Shown in pieces: positions 19,406 through 29,135 of a DNA stretch of 54,779 bases. The notes below the pieces were generated by a model. That model was not told where the DNA came from. It worked only from the letters and a program-made list of their open reading frames with translations, and searched no databases. Origin of the DNA: an uncultured Planctomyces sp. (GTDB lineage: Bacteria > Planctomycetota > Planctomycetia > Planctomycetales > Planctomycetaceae); assembly GCA_937904325.1 (NCBI GenBank), contig CALGTK010000134.1, forward strand, positions 1-54,779. Reading direction: 5' to 3'. Position 1 is the first letter of the stretch, and every line of letters starts with the position of its first letter. The translations under genes and the position numbers were made by a program.

Positions 19406-20057
19406 GAAAATCTCTGGACGGCTAGGAAACTGTCGATGAGTGCAAATTGCTAAGATTAGGCAATGTCCAAGTTGTCATTGATGAGCCGTCAGCCGGACAG
19501 GTATCACTTCATTCAGACTTGCTGCTCCACGGTTAATAAACAAACGCCCCAATAAACAAGCGTTCAGATCGCCGACGATGTGGACTCACACTGAGACATG
19601 GCATACCGGACGTGGTCGCCGCTTCAAATTGGCATGACAAGGACGTCGTTGTCGCAGGGAATGACGCCTCCGGAAACTGGGCTGATCCGGCGCGTCCGGC
19701 ATCTGAAGACTCTCATGACTACTGTCTTCAGAAAGTGACAAACACGAATTTCATGGCACTGGCGTGGAGTGCGTTAACTTGTTGCCGAATCGTGGATCCG
19801 CAACCGAGTATCCCAGGCCCTTTCTGATTGGAACCTGTCAATCTCCAACAATCCTATCCACATGCCGGAAAGTCATGATGTTCAGCCAGTTGCGCCGATT
19901 GAAAGTTGGCCGAAAGGCCGAAATACTCTTTGACGGAACTGGAGAATCGAGGTTAGAGTCTTAAGTGAAGCAATGGATGCGTAGCCTGTGGGCGCTGTAA
20001 AGTAGCGTCAGCTCTCTCTCTCACACTATCGGTAGCTGTTTCAAGACAGGTGTTTTA
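19406..20057. other. Long intergenic region without a recognisable gene
   Basis: About 650 bases between the propeller and the unknown secreted protein. No open frame has motif support. Small structures seen: an approximate tandem AATAAACAAACGC / AATAAACAAGCGT near 19533-19565, and a GGCC-GAAA-GGCC hairpin with a GNRA-type loop near 19909-19920. A promoter for the downstream gene or an unrecognised small RNA could lie here, but nothing decides it. Confidence 0.5.
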
Positions 20058-21836
20058 ATGCGAAGATTAATTCTCACAAGCGCTCTTCTGGCTTTGGCTG
20101 TCTGCCTCATACGTCCTGTATCCGCGCAGCAGGTTGTGCCGACTGACATCAGCAATCCGGCGTCTGATGCCGGGGTACCGGACCTTCTGGACACCGTCAT
20201 TCTGCCAGACGTGCAGTTTATCTTTGACGGTCTGCTGGATCCTGATCGCGTATCGCTGATCGAGCAGATTACAAACGCAAATCTGGATGACGCGAGACTG
20301 ACCGCAGCGGCGCAGAGCCTTATTCGCAATCATCTGGTCGCCATGCAACAGGTCGAACTGGCTATTCAATTCCTGCAGACAAACCGTGACTCAATCCTGG
20401 CAGGGGGCAACTCAGAATTTAATAATGTATTCGGAAACCCTGGCGAACTTCGTGATGTCGCCGTCGTCAATCCAACTCCGCTGTCAGGGACAGCCACAGT
20501 TCAAACAAGTATCGACGGACTGATCGAACTGGAATTCGAAGACGATGAGATGCCAAATTTACCTGGCCAGCTCAACGTTGGAGATTTTGTATTTGTTGGC
20601 GACGCTCCCAATAACGACCCGGATGGATTCGTCATGGAAGTAGAGCAAGTGCTGTTTGATGCCGACGGCTCGAATCAGTCTGCACTCGGAACAAGCACTT
20701 TTGGTGGTGCATTAGTGACAGCAAACAGGGGTAACATACCCGTTCATAAAATCATCAGCTTCGAGCAACAGACTGACCCGGCAAGATTCGAACGCGTCGT
20801 CCAAACGTTTGCTGCCATTCGAGATGCACTTCAAGGAACTGATCCAAGTTTGCCGCCAGATTTACAGGGACTTCAAAATACGATTACGTACCAAAGATCG
20901 TTTGAGGATATCAATAATGTCTGGGCGCCAGGAGTGGCGCAGTTTTCTTCACTGGATGAAGTTGTCCGTCGTGAGCTGGATCGGACTGGACTCACTTCGA
21001 CACGTACCGCTGACCGATTGGTCCGTCAGGCTGGTTTCTCAAATTCCGATTCGCACTTCCATATCGACCGATTGGATGATCAGGGATTTGGCCAGACAGT
21101 GGACTATCTACCAAACGGAGGACCCGGACATGGAGAGACGTTTCCATTATTGTGGACCGAAGATAACGAACTGCCGCTGAACTTCAGTGCAAATACGCCT
21201 GTGGCTGGATCAACAGATGAGGATCGCGCATTCTTTCGAGATCGTCAGACGATCTTTGGAGAGCCAGATAATCCGTTTACACAGTACATCGGTCGGGCAT
21301 TTCTCGAGGAAACGATTTTTCACCAAAGCGACTTCTTCGACGATACCATCGTGGTGACCGAAGACACTATTACCCAGACTTTCCAACAGCCTATCTTTGA
21401 CAATACTGGCCGTTTGGTTGGATTTCAGAACGTCACCGTTTCCTCTCCTTTAGAGCTTGCTCAAACAGACCGCCGGCGCCCCGTACGTGGCGATCTGACC
21501 TCGCAGAATGGCAATGATCTGGATGTTCGCCAGGTACCTGAGTCAGGGACACCGGTTACAGCACAGACGGAAAGAAGAAAGTGGCAAATGATCATCGAAT
21601 CGTTTGCCGAGCATTCAACGGACCTGGACGCTTTGAATGTCGCAGCAATTGGTGTAGCTGCCATGTTCGGGGATTTCGTGCCGACTGATTTACTAGCCAG
21701 AGATGCTGGCAGCTACGCTGATTTTGCCGCACTTATCGGCAACTCCGCTTCGCTGAACGGAATTAATGTGTCGAGGGTTGAGCCGTTTGGTAAACGCGCG
21801 ACTGCGGGTTTTAATCCGATAGTTCCACGGAATTAG
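20058..21836 (+). CDS. Secreted protein of unknown function
   Basis: 592 residues. A clear signal peptide (MRRLILTSALLALAVCLIRP, cleavage after VSA) leads to a mature protein without cysteine. I recognise no domain. Visible traits: an acidic, Asn/Asp/Gln-rich composition; helical stretches around residues 55-120 (EQITNANLDDARLTAAAQSL); a strand-rich part at about 135-215 with SGTATVQTS and LNVGDFVFVGDAPNN; and His-containing segments SDSHFHIDRLDDQ and GGPGHGETFPLLW near 330-365. No C-terminal sorting motif is evident. It stands alone, with a strong terminator just after it. It could be a surface or extracellular enzyme, but nothing in the sequence assigns one. Confidence 0.8.
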   Translation: MRRLILTSALLALAVCLIRPVSAQQVVPTDISNPASDAGVPDLLDTVILPDVQFIFDGLLDPDRVSLIEQITNANLDDARLTAAAQSLIRNHLVAMQQVELAIQFLQTNRDSILAGGNSEFNNVFGNPGELRDVAVVNPTPLSGTATVQTSIDGLIELEFEDDEMPNLPGQLNVGDFVFVGDAPNNDPDGFVMEVEQVLFDADGSNQSALGTSTFGGALVTANRGNIPVHKIISFEQQTDPARFERVVQTFAAIRDALQGTDPSLPPDLQGLQNTITYQRSFEDINNVWAPGVAQFSSLDEVVRRELDRTGLTSTRTADRLVRQAGFSNSDSHFHIDRLDDQGFGQTVDYLPNGGPGHGETFPLLWTEDNELPLNFSANTPVAGSTDEDRAFFRDRQTIFGEPDNPFTQYIGRAFLEETIFHQSDFFDDTIVVTEDTITQTFQQPIFDNTGRLVGFQNVTVSSPLELAQTDRRRPVRGDLTSQNGNDLDVRQVPESGTPVTAQTERRKWQMIIESFAEHSTDLDALNVAAIGVAAMFGDFVPTDLLARDAGSYADFAALIGNSASLNGINVSRVEPFGKRATAGFNPIVPRN

Positions 21837-21872
21837 CCAGCACGACTTATAACTTAGCCAGTCAACGTATGA

Positions 21873-21915
21873 ATCAGCCCTCGTCAGTTCACTCTGACGA
21901 GGGCTGATCTCGTTT
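21873..21915. terminator. Strong intrinsic terminator after the secreted protein gene
   Basis: A perfect 15-bp stem (21873-21887 with 21894-21908) closes a 6-base loop and is followed by CTCGTTTTG. It lies 37 bases after the stop codon at 21836. The stem is long and GC-rich in its core, making this the clearest terminator in the window. Confidence 0.9.
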
Positions 21916-22073
21916 TGTCGCCGAGAGCATTGAAAATGCATTAGACTTCGTTGCTTGCCTGTCGACTTCATAACTAACATCCCTCAAAAGGGATCATATG
22001 TGTCGATGCGAAGCAGAGGCTTCCACGATCGCTAATCGTGTATTTCATGTTTTGAGTTACGGAGTTTGTGAAG

Positions 22074-23984
22074 ATGGCTACCGAGACGGCACCGCAAGAG
22101 TTCACTTTCCAGGCAGAGATTTCACAGCTTCTGCACCTGCTTTCTCATTCGTTGTATCAGAACAAAGAGATTGCGATTCGAGAACTCGTCTCCAATGCAT
22201 CGGATGCGCTCGACAAGTTTCGGCACATTTCGTTGACTCAGAAAGAGTACGAAGATGATGCAGAACTCGGAATTTCGCTTGAGCCGGATGAAGAGAGTCG
22301 CGTACTGACGATTCGTGACAACGGCATCGGCATGACGCAGGACGAGTTGATTCAGAATCTTGGAACGATTGCCCACAGCGGATCACTTGAGTACTTGAAA
22401 AAGCTCGGTGAAGGTTCAAAAGATGACGTGTCACTGATCGGTCAGTTCGGCGTCGGATTCTACTCGGCGTTCATGCTGGCTGATCGTGTCGAAGTGCTGA
22501 CGCGAAGCTACCAGGAAGAATCCGGCTGGCGATGGGAATCTGACGGGAGTGGCCAGTTCACTATTGAGGCTGCCGATGACCTTGAGCGAGGTTCGCAGAT
22601 CCGCCTTCACTTAAAGGAAGACCTGACTGAGTTCACGCAAACCACACGGCTCAAACATATTCTGACTGAGTATTCGACTTTCGTTCCGTACGCAATTCGA
22701 CTTGGCGACGAACATGTCAACGACCAGACGCCAATCTGGGTTGAGCCGAAGTCGCAGGTCACCGACGAGCAGTACAAAAACTTCTATGGGTACCTCTCGA
22801 AGCGGACTCACGAAGAGCCGCTTTGGCATCTGCATTTAACGAGCGACTCGCCGTTTCAGTTTCACGCCCTGCTCTACTGCCCGGCTTCTAACTTCGAACT
22901 GATGGGCTTCGGCAAGGACGAGCATGGCCTCAGCCTGTGTGCCAAGCGAATTCTCGTGCAGAACAATTGCCGCGAACTGCTTCCGGAATACCTGCGGTTT
23001 ATTTACGGCCTCGTCGACTCAGCAGACCTGCCGCTCAACGTGTCACGTCAGGCTCTGCAGGACGACACAGTGTTTCGAAAGATTCGCAAGGTCCTGGTCA
23101 AGAAAGTGTTCAATCATCTCGAAGGGGTCGCCAAAGGCTCTCCCGATGACTACGCCAGTTTCTACGAGCAGTTCGGCTCAACACTGCGGGAAGGCGTTGC
23201 CAGCGATTTTGAAAACAAAGACACGCTAGCAAAGTTGCTGAGATTCCGGTCTTCGCACGGCGATGACCGGGCAGCAGTGATTTCACTCGGCGATTACGTT
23301 TCGCGAATGCCCGAAACGCAGAAACAGATCTTTTACGTGAGCGGCGAGTCGATCTCAACGATCGAGAAGAATCCAAATCTGGAAGCCTTTCGATCTCGGA
23401 AACTGGAAGTTCTCTATCTGATCGATCCTGTCGACGAATTCGTGCTTAATCACGTTCACAAGTTCGAGGACAAAGATCTGGTCTCTATCGACTCCTCCGA
23501 AGTCGATCTCCCGGAGCCGGAATCTGCCAGCGATTCGAACGACGGTGAAGAGTCAGATGACAAAAAGAAGTCCGGTCCCCCAGAAGGGTTTGGAACGGTC
23601 CTGAATCTCTTTCGCGAAGGACTTGGCGACTCCGTCGAAGACGTGCGGGAATCGAAACGTCTGACTGATAGCGCGTGCTGCCTGGTCAATCCCGAAGGGG
23701 CAATGAGTGCTCAATTGCAGAAAGTCATGAGCAGAGCCAGCGATGATTTTGAATTGACGAAACGAATTCTTGAGATCAATCCGTCACACCCGCTGGTTCA
23801 GCATCTGGCTGGTCTGTCTGTCAACGATGAACACGCGGCATTCATCAAGACGTGCGGTCAGCAATTCTTCGCCAACGCAATGCTGGCGGAAGGCGTCGTT
23901 CCCGATCCGCATGAAACGTCACAACGAATGATGGGTTTCATGCAGGAGCTCGCTCAACAGCGTTCGCCGATTGCCGATGCCTAG
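22074..23984 (+). CDS. htpG: Molecular chaperone HtpG (Hsp90)
   Basis: 636 residues, normal length for bacterial Hsp90. The N-terminal GHKL ATPase domain shows LLSHSLYQNKEIAIRELVS, NASDALDKF, DNGIGMTQDEL and GQFGVGFYSAFM. The middle domain has LPLNVSRQALQDD. The C-terminal dimerisation domain carries an acidic, Asp/Ser-rich insert (SDSNDGEESDDKKKSG) before it. An ATP-dependent cytoplasmic folding and stress chaperone. The start is taken at ATG 22074, 9 nt after GGAG; the GTG at 22068 would be only 3 nt from that site. No heat-shock CIRCE element was noticed in the 165 bases after the preceding terminator. Confidence 0.96.
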   Translation: MATETAPQEFTFQAEISQLLHLLSHSLYQNKEIAIRELVSNASDALDKFRHISLTQKEYEDDAELGISLEPDEESRVLTIRDNGIGMTQDELIQNLGTIAHSGSLEYLKKLGEGSKDDVSLIGQFGVGFYSAFMLADRVEVLTRSYQEESGWRWESDGSGQFTIEAADDLERGSQIRLHLKEDLTEFTQTTRLKHILTEYSTFVPYAIRLGDEHVNDQTPIWVEPKSQVTDEQYKNFYGYLSKRTHEEPLWHLHLTSDSPFQFHALLYCPASNFELMGFGKDEHGLSLCAKRILVQNNCRELLPEYLRFIYGLVDSADLPLNVSRQALQDDTVFRKIRKVLVKKVFNHLEGVAKGSPDDYASFYEQFGSTLREGVASDFENKDTLAKLLRFRSSHGDDRAAVISLGDYVSRMPETQKQIFYVSGESISTIEKNPNLEAFRSRKLEVLYLIDPVDEFVLNHVHKFEDKDLVSIDSSEVDLPEPESASDSNDGEESDDKKKSGPPEGFGTVLNLFREGLGDSVEDVRESKRLTDSACCLVNPEGAMSAQLQKVMSRASDDFELTKRILEINPSHPLVQHLAGLSVNDEHAAFIKTCGQQFFANAMLAEGVVPDPHETSQRMMGFMQELAQQRSPIADA

Positions 23985-24032
23985 CTGGTGTGCAGTAAGC
24001 GTTTGCTGAATCGATTTTCGGAGATGTAAGAA

Positions 24033-24254
24033 ATGCCGGTCGTGGTTTTGGTAGAGACGTCTGACAACAACCGCGGCCGGTTCCTTGCTGCTTCACACGG
24101 TGAGGCTATTGAGGTGCTCAGTCGTCACTATCCAGTTGGTTCAAGCGTTGCCCAGAAGCTGAGCCGTGGCGAAAAGATCTCGACGGACTCCTACGCGCTG
24201 AAGATTTGCTCACTGGAAACAGCTCCGCCGAAACGCCAGAAGGCTTTATTTTAA
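24033..24254 (+). CDS. Small hypothetical protein downstream of htpG
   Basis: 73 residues: MPVVVLVETSDNNRGRFLAA, then EAIEVLSRHYPVGSSVAQKL and a basic C-terminus. GGAG lies 9 nt before the ATG, and the frame is compact with a credible start, so I treat it as real. No signal peptide, membrane segment or known motif. It follows htpG by 48 bases and may share its transcript. Function unknown. Confidence 0.6.
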   Translation: MPVVVLVETSDNNRGRFLAASHGEAIEVLSRHYPVGSSVAQKLSRGEKISTDSYALKICSLETAPPKRQKALF

Positions 24255-24276
24255 GCCGTTGCGAGAGTTCGCACTG

Positions 24277-25098
24277 TTATCGCAAAGATGGTCTGATAAC
24301 ACCTGTTTCGGGGCTTGAGGCCGTTGCGTAAAGCTTCTTCGCGATGCGACCCGCGCGGTACGACTGGCGACCGGCCAGGCAGGCGTGCTTCATTGCTTCA
24401 GCCATCATTGCCGGTTCGGTCGCGCTGGCGATGGCCGTGTTGAGCAACACTCCATCGCAGCCGAGTTCCATCGCGAATGCAACGTCACTGGCAGAACCGA
24501 CACCCGCGTCGATGATCATTGGGTAATCGGGGTCGTCACCCTTCAGATACTCAAGGCAAATCCGAATGTTATTCGGATTGAGAACTCCCTGACCGCTGCC
24601 GATCGGGCTACCAGCCGGCATAACAGAGGTTGCACCCGCGTCTTTTAAACGCTTGGCCGTAATCGGATCGTCGGTTGTGTAACAAAGAACCTGGAAACCT
24701 TCTTTGACGAGAGCTTCGGTGGCCTGCAAGGTCGCAACCGGATCGGGCAGCAGTGTCTTCGTGTCGCCAAGTACTTCCAGCTTGACCCAGTCGGCTCCTG
24801 AATTTTCGAGGCCATCCAGGATTTCACGCCCCAGCCGAGCGACGCGAATTGCGTCTTCGGCGTTAAAGCAGCCGGCCGTGTTCGGCAGAATCGTGTACTT
24901 ACTCAGATCGATAAAGTCGAGAATGTTTCGACCTTCGGCGTCGATCAATCGCTCACGCCGGACAGCAACGGTAATCACCTCCGAACCGCTGATCTCAAGG
25001 CACTGCTGCATCATGTCGAAGGTCGAATACTTGCCCGTGCCGACGATCAGCCGAGACTGCAAAGTGTGAGTTCCCAGAACCAGTGGTTTGTCCGACAT
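24277..25098 (-). CDS. thiG: Thiazole synthase
   Basis: 273 residues. ThiG is a TIM-barrel enzyme that condenses 1-deoxyxylulose-5-phosphate, dehydroglycine and the sulfur of ThiS thiocarboxylate to form the thiazole of thiamine. Visible signatures: [38 protein letters not shown], the DXP-binding Lys in [12 protein letters not shown], and [13 protein letters not shown] toward the phosphate site. It lies 79 bases after thiS on the same strand, as in many thi operons. No TPP riboswitch consensus was found ahead of thiS. No thiO/thiH or thiF is in view. Confidence 0.96.
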   Translation of the reverse strand: MSDKPLVLGTHTLQSRLIVGTGKYSTFDMMQQCLEISGSEVITVAVRRERLIDAEGRNILDFIDLSKYTILPNTAGCFNAEDAIRVARLGREILDGLENSGADWVKLEVLGDTKTLLPDPVATLQATEALVKEGFQVLCYTTDDPITAKRLKDAGATSVMPAGSPIGSGQGVLNPNNIRICLEYLKGDDPDYPMIIDAGVGSASDVAFAMELGCDGVLLNTAIASATEPAMMAEAMKHACLAGRQSYRAGRIAKKLYATASSPETGVIRPSLR

Positions 25099-25177
25099 TC
25101 AGAGATACGCTTTCTCAATTGATTTAGAATCGATGACGTCGGAACGAGTATTTCCGACCTGAAGTTGACCGCGCAAA

Positions 25178-25378
25178 CTATCCACCACCAACCAGTGTGA
25201 CGACTTCCAGTTTGTCGTTTTCAGCCAGTTCACATTCGGCGTGGCGTGCTCGAGGGATGAGCTCGAGGTTTCGTTCGACGGCAACGAACTTTGGTCGCAG
25301 CCCGAGTTCTTCCAGCAGATCCGCAATGGTCGAGCCAGCAGTGACTTCGCGAGCTTCGTCGTTCACCGTGATCTGCAC
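25178..25378 (-). CDS. thiS: Sulfur carrier protein ThiS
   Basis: 66 residues, a beta-grasp ubiquitin-like sulfur carrier. The C-terminus VVTLVGGG supplies the Gly-Gly end that is adenylated and converted to a thiocarboxylate, then used by ThiG for thiazole formation. The N-terminal part (ITVNDEAREVTAGSTIADLL) matches ThiS. The start is GTG with AAGGAGAG just upstream. It precedes thiG on the minus strand. Confidence 0.93.
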   Translation of the reverse strand: MQITVNDEAREVTAGSTIADLLEELGLRPKFVAVERNLELIPRARHAECELAENDKLEVVTLVGGG

Positions 25379-25679
25379 CGAAGTCTCTCCTTTATAAGTT
25401 CTGAATATTCGGCAGGCCTGCTGAACCCTTCAAAACGTCGAAATTCGTCGTATCGGCGCGAGTTTAGGAGCGTTGCGACAAGACCGTCAAGGAGCTGAAT
25501 TCGATCGTTTGATGTTGCCGATCAAGTAAACATGCTTTGATCTGTTTTGTGATGAGCCGTACAATCTCTCACTCCCGGCACCGAACTTTGTCAGCCTCAA
25601 TGTTCAATATCTGACAAATTCGTCCGAACAAACTGCCGTCCTTCCCAACCCTCCAAATTTCCCGCCCTGGAGTCCTGCA
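25379..25679. other. Divergent intergenic region between thiS and the DUF1501 gene
   Basis: Three hundred bases that must contain the promoters of both divergent units. I looked for the thi-box core (CTGAGA and the ACCTGA-type segment) on the minus strand and did not find it. No open frame with support. Confidence 0.5.
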
Positions 25680-26999
25680 ATGCTCGATCTGCTTTCCGGA
25701 ATGGACCAGACGTGTGAAGGGCTGTCTCGACGCAGCTTTCTTCAGCTCGGAACACTCGGAGGCCTTGGATTAAGCCTGCCGACTCTGCTGGCTAGTCAAG
25801 GTGCAGCGAACAGCTCCGCACCGAGCGACGTCAACTGCATCCTGATCTGGACTCGCGGGGGAACCAGCCATCACGACACAGTCGACCCAAAACCGGAAGC
25901 ACCGGTCAGCATCCGCGGAGAGTTTGGCGTCATCGACACGGCCGTTCCTGGAGTTCAATTCACAGAGATCGTTCCGAATCTGGCGAATGAGCTGAATCGA
26001 TTTGCCGTGCTCCGAGGCTGGAATCCTCAGAACGGAAGTCACGGTTCTGCAGATCAGTTTGTCATGTCGGGGCGAAGGTTCAATCCGGCGCTGGCCTATC
26101 CGACGTACGGGTCGGTCGTCAGCTATGTCAAAGGTTTCAAGTCGGCGCTGCCACCGTTTATCCAACTTGGCAGTCAGGTGGATCGACGATTTGGTGGCGG
26201 TACGCCAGGCATCCTCGGTCTGGAACATAGCCCATTCGAAATGCTTGAAAATCCAAATTCCGAAACGTTCAGTGTCCGCGACATCAGCCCGGCCAAAGGA
26301 ACCACGATGGCTCGCGTTGATCGTCGACGTCAGATGTTAGCAAAACTCGACGAGCTACAGAAAAAAGCCGATCTGCAGCCCGCGAAGTTTGAAGCTCTCG
26401 AGGAAAACTTCCAGGCAGCATTCAATATGATCACGTCGCCCGCGACGAAGAAGGCATTCGCGATCGATGAAGAGGATGCGAAACTTCGAGACGCCTACGG
26501 CCGGCATCAGTTCGGGCAAAGCTGTCTGTTAGCGCGCCGCTTAATCGAATCCGGAGTTCGATTCGTGACGGTCACCGACGGAGGCTGGGACACGCACGCC
26601 AACAACTTCAAATCACTGAAAGACAGCCGGCTACCACCGATCGACCAGGCGCTCCCGCAATTGTTGGCTGACCTCGAAGACAAAGGGATGCTCGATACGA
26701 CACTCGTTTGCTGGCTGACCGATTTCGGAAGAACTCCAAAGATCAATTCAGCCAGTGGACGCGATCATTGGGCGAGTTCAGGATTCGGCATCATGGCAGG
26801 AGCCGGAGTCCCTGGCGGACACATCCTCGGTGAGACCGACGGTGAGGGCGGAACCGTGGCGAAGGACGAGTACCACAGCGCGGACATTGCCGCGACGGTA
26901 TACTCAAAGCTTGGCTTGCCACTCGATCTGATCGCTCAAGCTCCAGACGGTCGCCCGGTCAAACTACTTGAAGGACGTCCAATCAAAGAGTGGATGTAA
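25680..26999 (+). CDS. DUF1501 (alkaline-phosphatase-fold) protein with Tat signal
   Basis: 439 residues. The N-terminus carries a twin-arginine signal (LSRRSFLQLGTLGGLGLSLP), so the folded protein is exported. The rest is DUF1501, a sulfatase-like family very abundant in planctomycetes: NCILIWTRGGTSHHDTVDPK, GVQFTEIVPNLANELNRFAV, SHGSADQFVMSGRR, VTDGGWDTHANNF, GMLDTTLVCWLTDFGRTPK and GRDHWASSGFGIMAGAG are the typical landmarks. Conserved Asp/His residues in these segments fit a metal site, but the activity of the family is not established. CTGGAG lies about 9 nt before the ATG. Often paired with a DUF1549/DUF1553 cytochrome-like gene; none is adjacent here. Confidence 0.93.
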   Translation: MLDLLSGMDQTCEGLSRRSFLQLGTLGGLGLSLPTLLASQGAANSSAPSDVNCILIWTRGGTSHHDTVDPKPEAPVSIRGEFGVIDTAVPGVQFTEIVPNLANELNRFAVLRGWNPQNGSHGSADQFVMSGRRFNPALAYPTYGSVVSYVKGFKSALPPFIQLGSQVDRRFGGGTPGILGLEHSPFEMLENPNSETFSVRDISPAKGTTMARVDRRRQMLAKLDELQKKADLQPAKFEALEENFQAAFNMITSPATKKAFAIDEEDAKLRDAYGRHQFGQSCLLARRLIESGVRFVTVTDGGWDTHANNFKSLKDSRLPPIDQALPQLLADLEDKGMLDTTLVCWLTDFGRTPKINSASGRDHWASSGFGIMAGAGVPGGHILGETDGEGGTVAKDEYHSADIAATVYSKLGLPLDLIAQAPDGRPVKLLEGRPIKEWM

Positions 27000-27053
27000 C
27001 GTCGTGCGGTTCGTATATCCGGACCAGGCGTCACATCGAATTCCGAAAACTAG

Positions 27054-27089
27054 AACAGCCGGCTCATGGCGAGCCGGCTGTTTTCTTTT
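27054..27089. terminator. Bidirectional intrinsic terminator
   Basis: A perfect 12-bp stem (27054-27065 with 27071-27082), loop ATGGC, followed by TTCTTTT. It lies between the converging DUF1501 gene and the small secreted-protein gene at 27125, and could end both transcripts. Confidence 0.9.
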
Positions 27090-27124
27090 GTCCATACAGT
27101 CAGTGAAAACTGCTTCAGAGTGTT

Positions 27125-27448
27125 CTAGTTGCTACGGAACAGTCCAAGAACGAACTGTCGATCCAACAGGCCGACGCTTTCGGCGATCTGAGCACCCGGA
27201 CTGAGGTTCATGTAAAGCTCAGCGACGTTGCCAGCCGTTTCACGAACCGGCTGCAACAAATCAGCTTGAGGCTGCTCTGGCTGAGGGTGGCGTCCAACCG
27301 GTTGTGGTTCAGGTGTGTCGTAAGTCGGCTGCGAGTACGAGTGGCTGTCTTCGAAATGGAAGAACAGGAAATCCCCTGCGGATGCACTCTGAGCCGTCGT
27401 CAAAACAAGCCCTGCAAGCAGAGCAAATAAAGCACTCATCTTTTTCAC
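27125..27448 (-). CDS. Small secreted protein of unknown function
   Basis: 107 residues. A signal peptide (MKKMSALFALLAGLVLTTAQ, cleavage near SASAG) is followed by a His/Phe/Tyr-bearing stretch, a Pro/Gln-rich middle (TPEPQPVGRHPQPEQPQ) and a helical C-terminal part (NLSPGAQIAESVGLLDRQFV). The start is GTG at 27448 with AGGAG 8 nt upstream. The AT-rich leader suggests its own promoter. No known domain. Confidence 0.75.
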   Translation of the reverse strand: MKKMSALFALLAGLVLTTAQSASAGDFLFFHFEDSHSYSQPTYDTPEPQPVGRHPQPEQPQADLLQPVRETAGNVAELYMNLSPGAQIAESVGLLDRQFVLGLFRSN

Positions 27449-28229
27449 AGTTAAATCTCCTAAAACGGAAGACGGTCGAATCTATCTGATCATCGCTCCA
27501 GATTTGAAGGTTTGCCAGACGCAATTCTTCCTTATCATCTTGTGCTTCAAACGGGATGCGGGCTGAATCGACTGACAGGTTGCGACGGTTGCTCGCAGTT
27601 TGCGGCGTTGCTATCAACGATCGGCGTACAGAACGCATCAGCCCACAAAACGCCGGTCGCAGGACACGATCATTCTTACTGACCCGATGCTCGTCGGCGT
27701 TTCGCGTCAGTCGGCGGAGGCGAAACCGAAGTAGAGGCCTTACGCCAGGTCGAATTTGAGGTGGCGGCAGGTTTCAGCTGAGAATCCGATGCTTTCAGCA
27801 AGTCACGAGATGCCAGAGTCACGGACCATTTCTATGAGTGTCCGGACCATCTTGCGCCGCTTTGGCAATGCGTTGTTGATGTTTCGAACGAGCGAAATAT
27901 CGAACTTCAGTAAGTCGGGATACACTTCGACAAGTGTCCAGTATCCGATCCTGTCAGGCACCGAAGTCATCGCAAGCGATTTTGATGATACATCGCAGCA
28001 GCGGAAAAAATCGACTGTTGACCTGCATATCCATTCATAAATTATGTAATAGAATGCGGTTTATAGAAACGATTCTTGATGATCCATACCTTTTGCAAAC
28101 TGATGTTCGTCGCGATCATTTCGAAACGGCGGCTCGCCAGAATCGCCCGAATGAAGTCGTACAATTGCAGTCTGACCATGCCTGACAGAATCGCCATCAC
28201 GTATCGATACCCTTTGCGAAACCAGTCCG
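27449..28229. other. Long intergenic region, no gene supported
   Basis: About 780 bases between the small secreted protein and the PhyH gene. Several short rightward open frames (for example 27756-28040 and 27934-28185) lack motifs and ribosome sites. The region may hold a decayed gene or regulatory sequence; I see no repeat, RNA or promoter I can defend. Confidence 0.45.
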
Positions 28230-29135
28230 ATGTTTGATTGCCGCGTTCAAGGAAAATCAGTCCCGACCGACGTCCTCGGAGAATTCCGAGACAGCACTGA
28301 GTGGATGGCCAACCCGGCGACCTTGCAGACGCGGATGACGGAAGATGGTTACGTTTTTCTACGAGGCGTTATCAGCCCGTCACCGATCGCGATGGCACGT
28401 CACGAAGTGTTTTGCCGTCTGGCTGACGCAGGCGAAATTGGTGAACCGCCGCGCGATGGCATCTTTACGGGGCAAAGCGAGCGAGCGACCATGCATCCTG
28501 ACCCTGGGAGTTTCTGGCAGTCTGTCAGCGAAGGCCCGGCACTTCGGCGAGTGACTCACGGACCGGAGATCCAGCACACGCTCGATACGCTCTTTGGCGA
28601 AACCGCATGCGGTTATAATTTCATCTTTCTTCGCCCCGGCGTCGTTGGCCGATTCACGTTCCTGCATTACGACTTACCGTTTTTTGCTCGCGGCACAAAG
28701 AACGTCATTACAGCCTGGACGGCAATCGGTGACATCCCCACCATGGACGGTCCGCTGTTTGTACTCGAGAATTCGCACCGTTTTGACGATCTGATCGAGC
28801 CGATTCAGCAGATCGACTATAATTCAAAAGAATCGCCCCAGGTTCAAATGATGAGCGACGCCGTCGAATTTGCTCGCAGTCGCGGTTCCCGACTGCTGAC
28901 GGCAAACTTTGAGCCTGGCGATGTAATTCTGTTCGGCATGACGACGATGCATGGTTCCTTTGATAATTGCTCGCCGATTGGTCGGACAAGGCTGTCTGTT
29001 GACGTCCGCTGGCAGCCAGCATCGGAACCAATCGATGATCGATACTTCGGATCAAATCCAGCCGGCACAACGGGCATCGGATATGCCGAATTGAACGGTG
29101 CAAAACCACTGACGGAACCGTGGCATACTCGATGA
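28230..29135 (+). CDS. Phytanoyl-CoA dioxygenase (PhyH)-family Fe(II)/2-oxoglutarate oxygenase
   Basis: 301 residues of the PhyH family, non-haem iron 2-oxoglutarate-dependent hydroxylases. The facial triad is visible as His-x-Asp in FLHYDLPFF and the distal His in MTTMHGSFDN. The 2-oxoglutarate-binding Arg is in GRTRLSVDVRWQP. The N-terminal EDGYVFLRGVISPSPI is also family-typical. Soluble, cytoplasmic; substrate unknown. The start at 28230 lacks a clear ribosome site, and ATG 28303 is an alternative. Its stop overlaps the next gene's ATG (ATGA at 29132-29135). Confidence 0.85.
   Translation: MFDCRVQGKSVPTDVLGEFRDSTEWMANPATLQTRMTEDGYVFLRGVISPSPIAMARHEVFCRLADAGEIGEPPRDGIFTGQSERATMHPDPGSFWQSVSEGPALRRVTHGPEIQHTLDTLFGETACGYNFIFLRPGVVGRFTFLHYDLPFFARGTKNVITAWTAIGDIPTMDGPLFVLENSHRFDDLIEPIQQIDYNSKESPQVQMMSDAVEFARSRGSRLLTANFEPGDVILFGMTTMHGSFDNCSPIGRTRLSVDVRWQPASEPIDDRYFGSNPAGTTGIGYAELNGAKPLTEPWHTR

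Noticed and set aside
19612-19964. Short rightward open frames after the first propeller
   Set aside because: No support from motif, start context or neighbours.
25379-25679. TPP riboswitch ahead of thiS
   Set aside because: The conserved thi-box segments are not present on the minus strand in this gap.
27756-28185. Short rightward open frames upstream of the PhyH gene
   Set aside because: No ribosome site, no family resemblance, atypical composition for protein.
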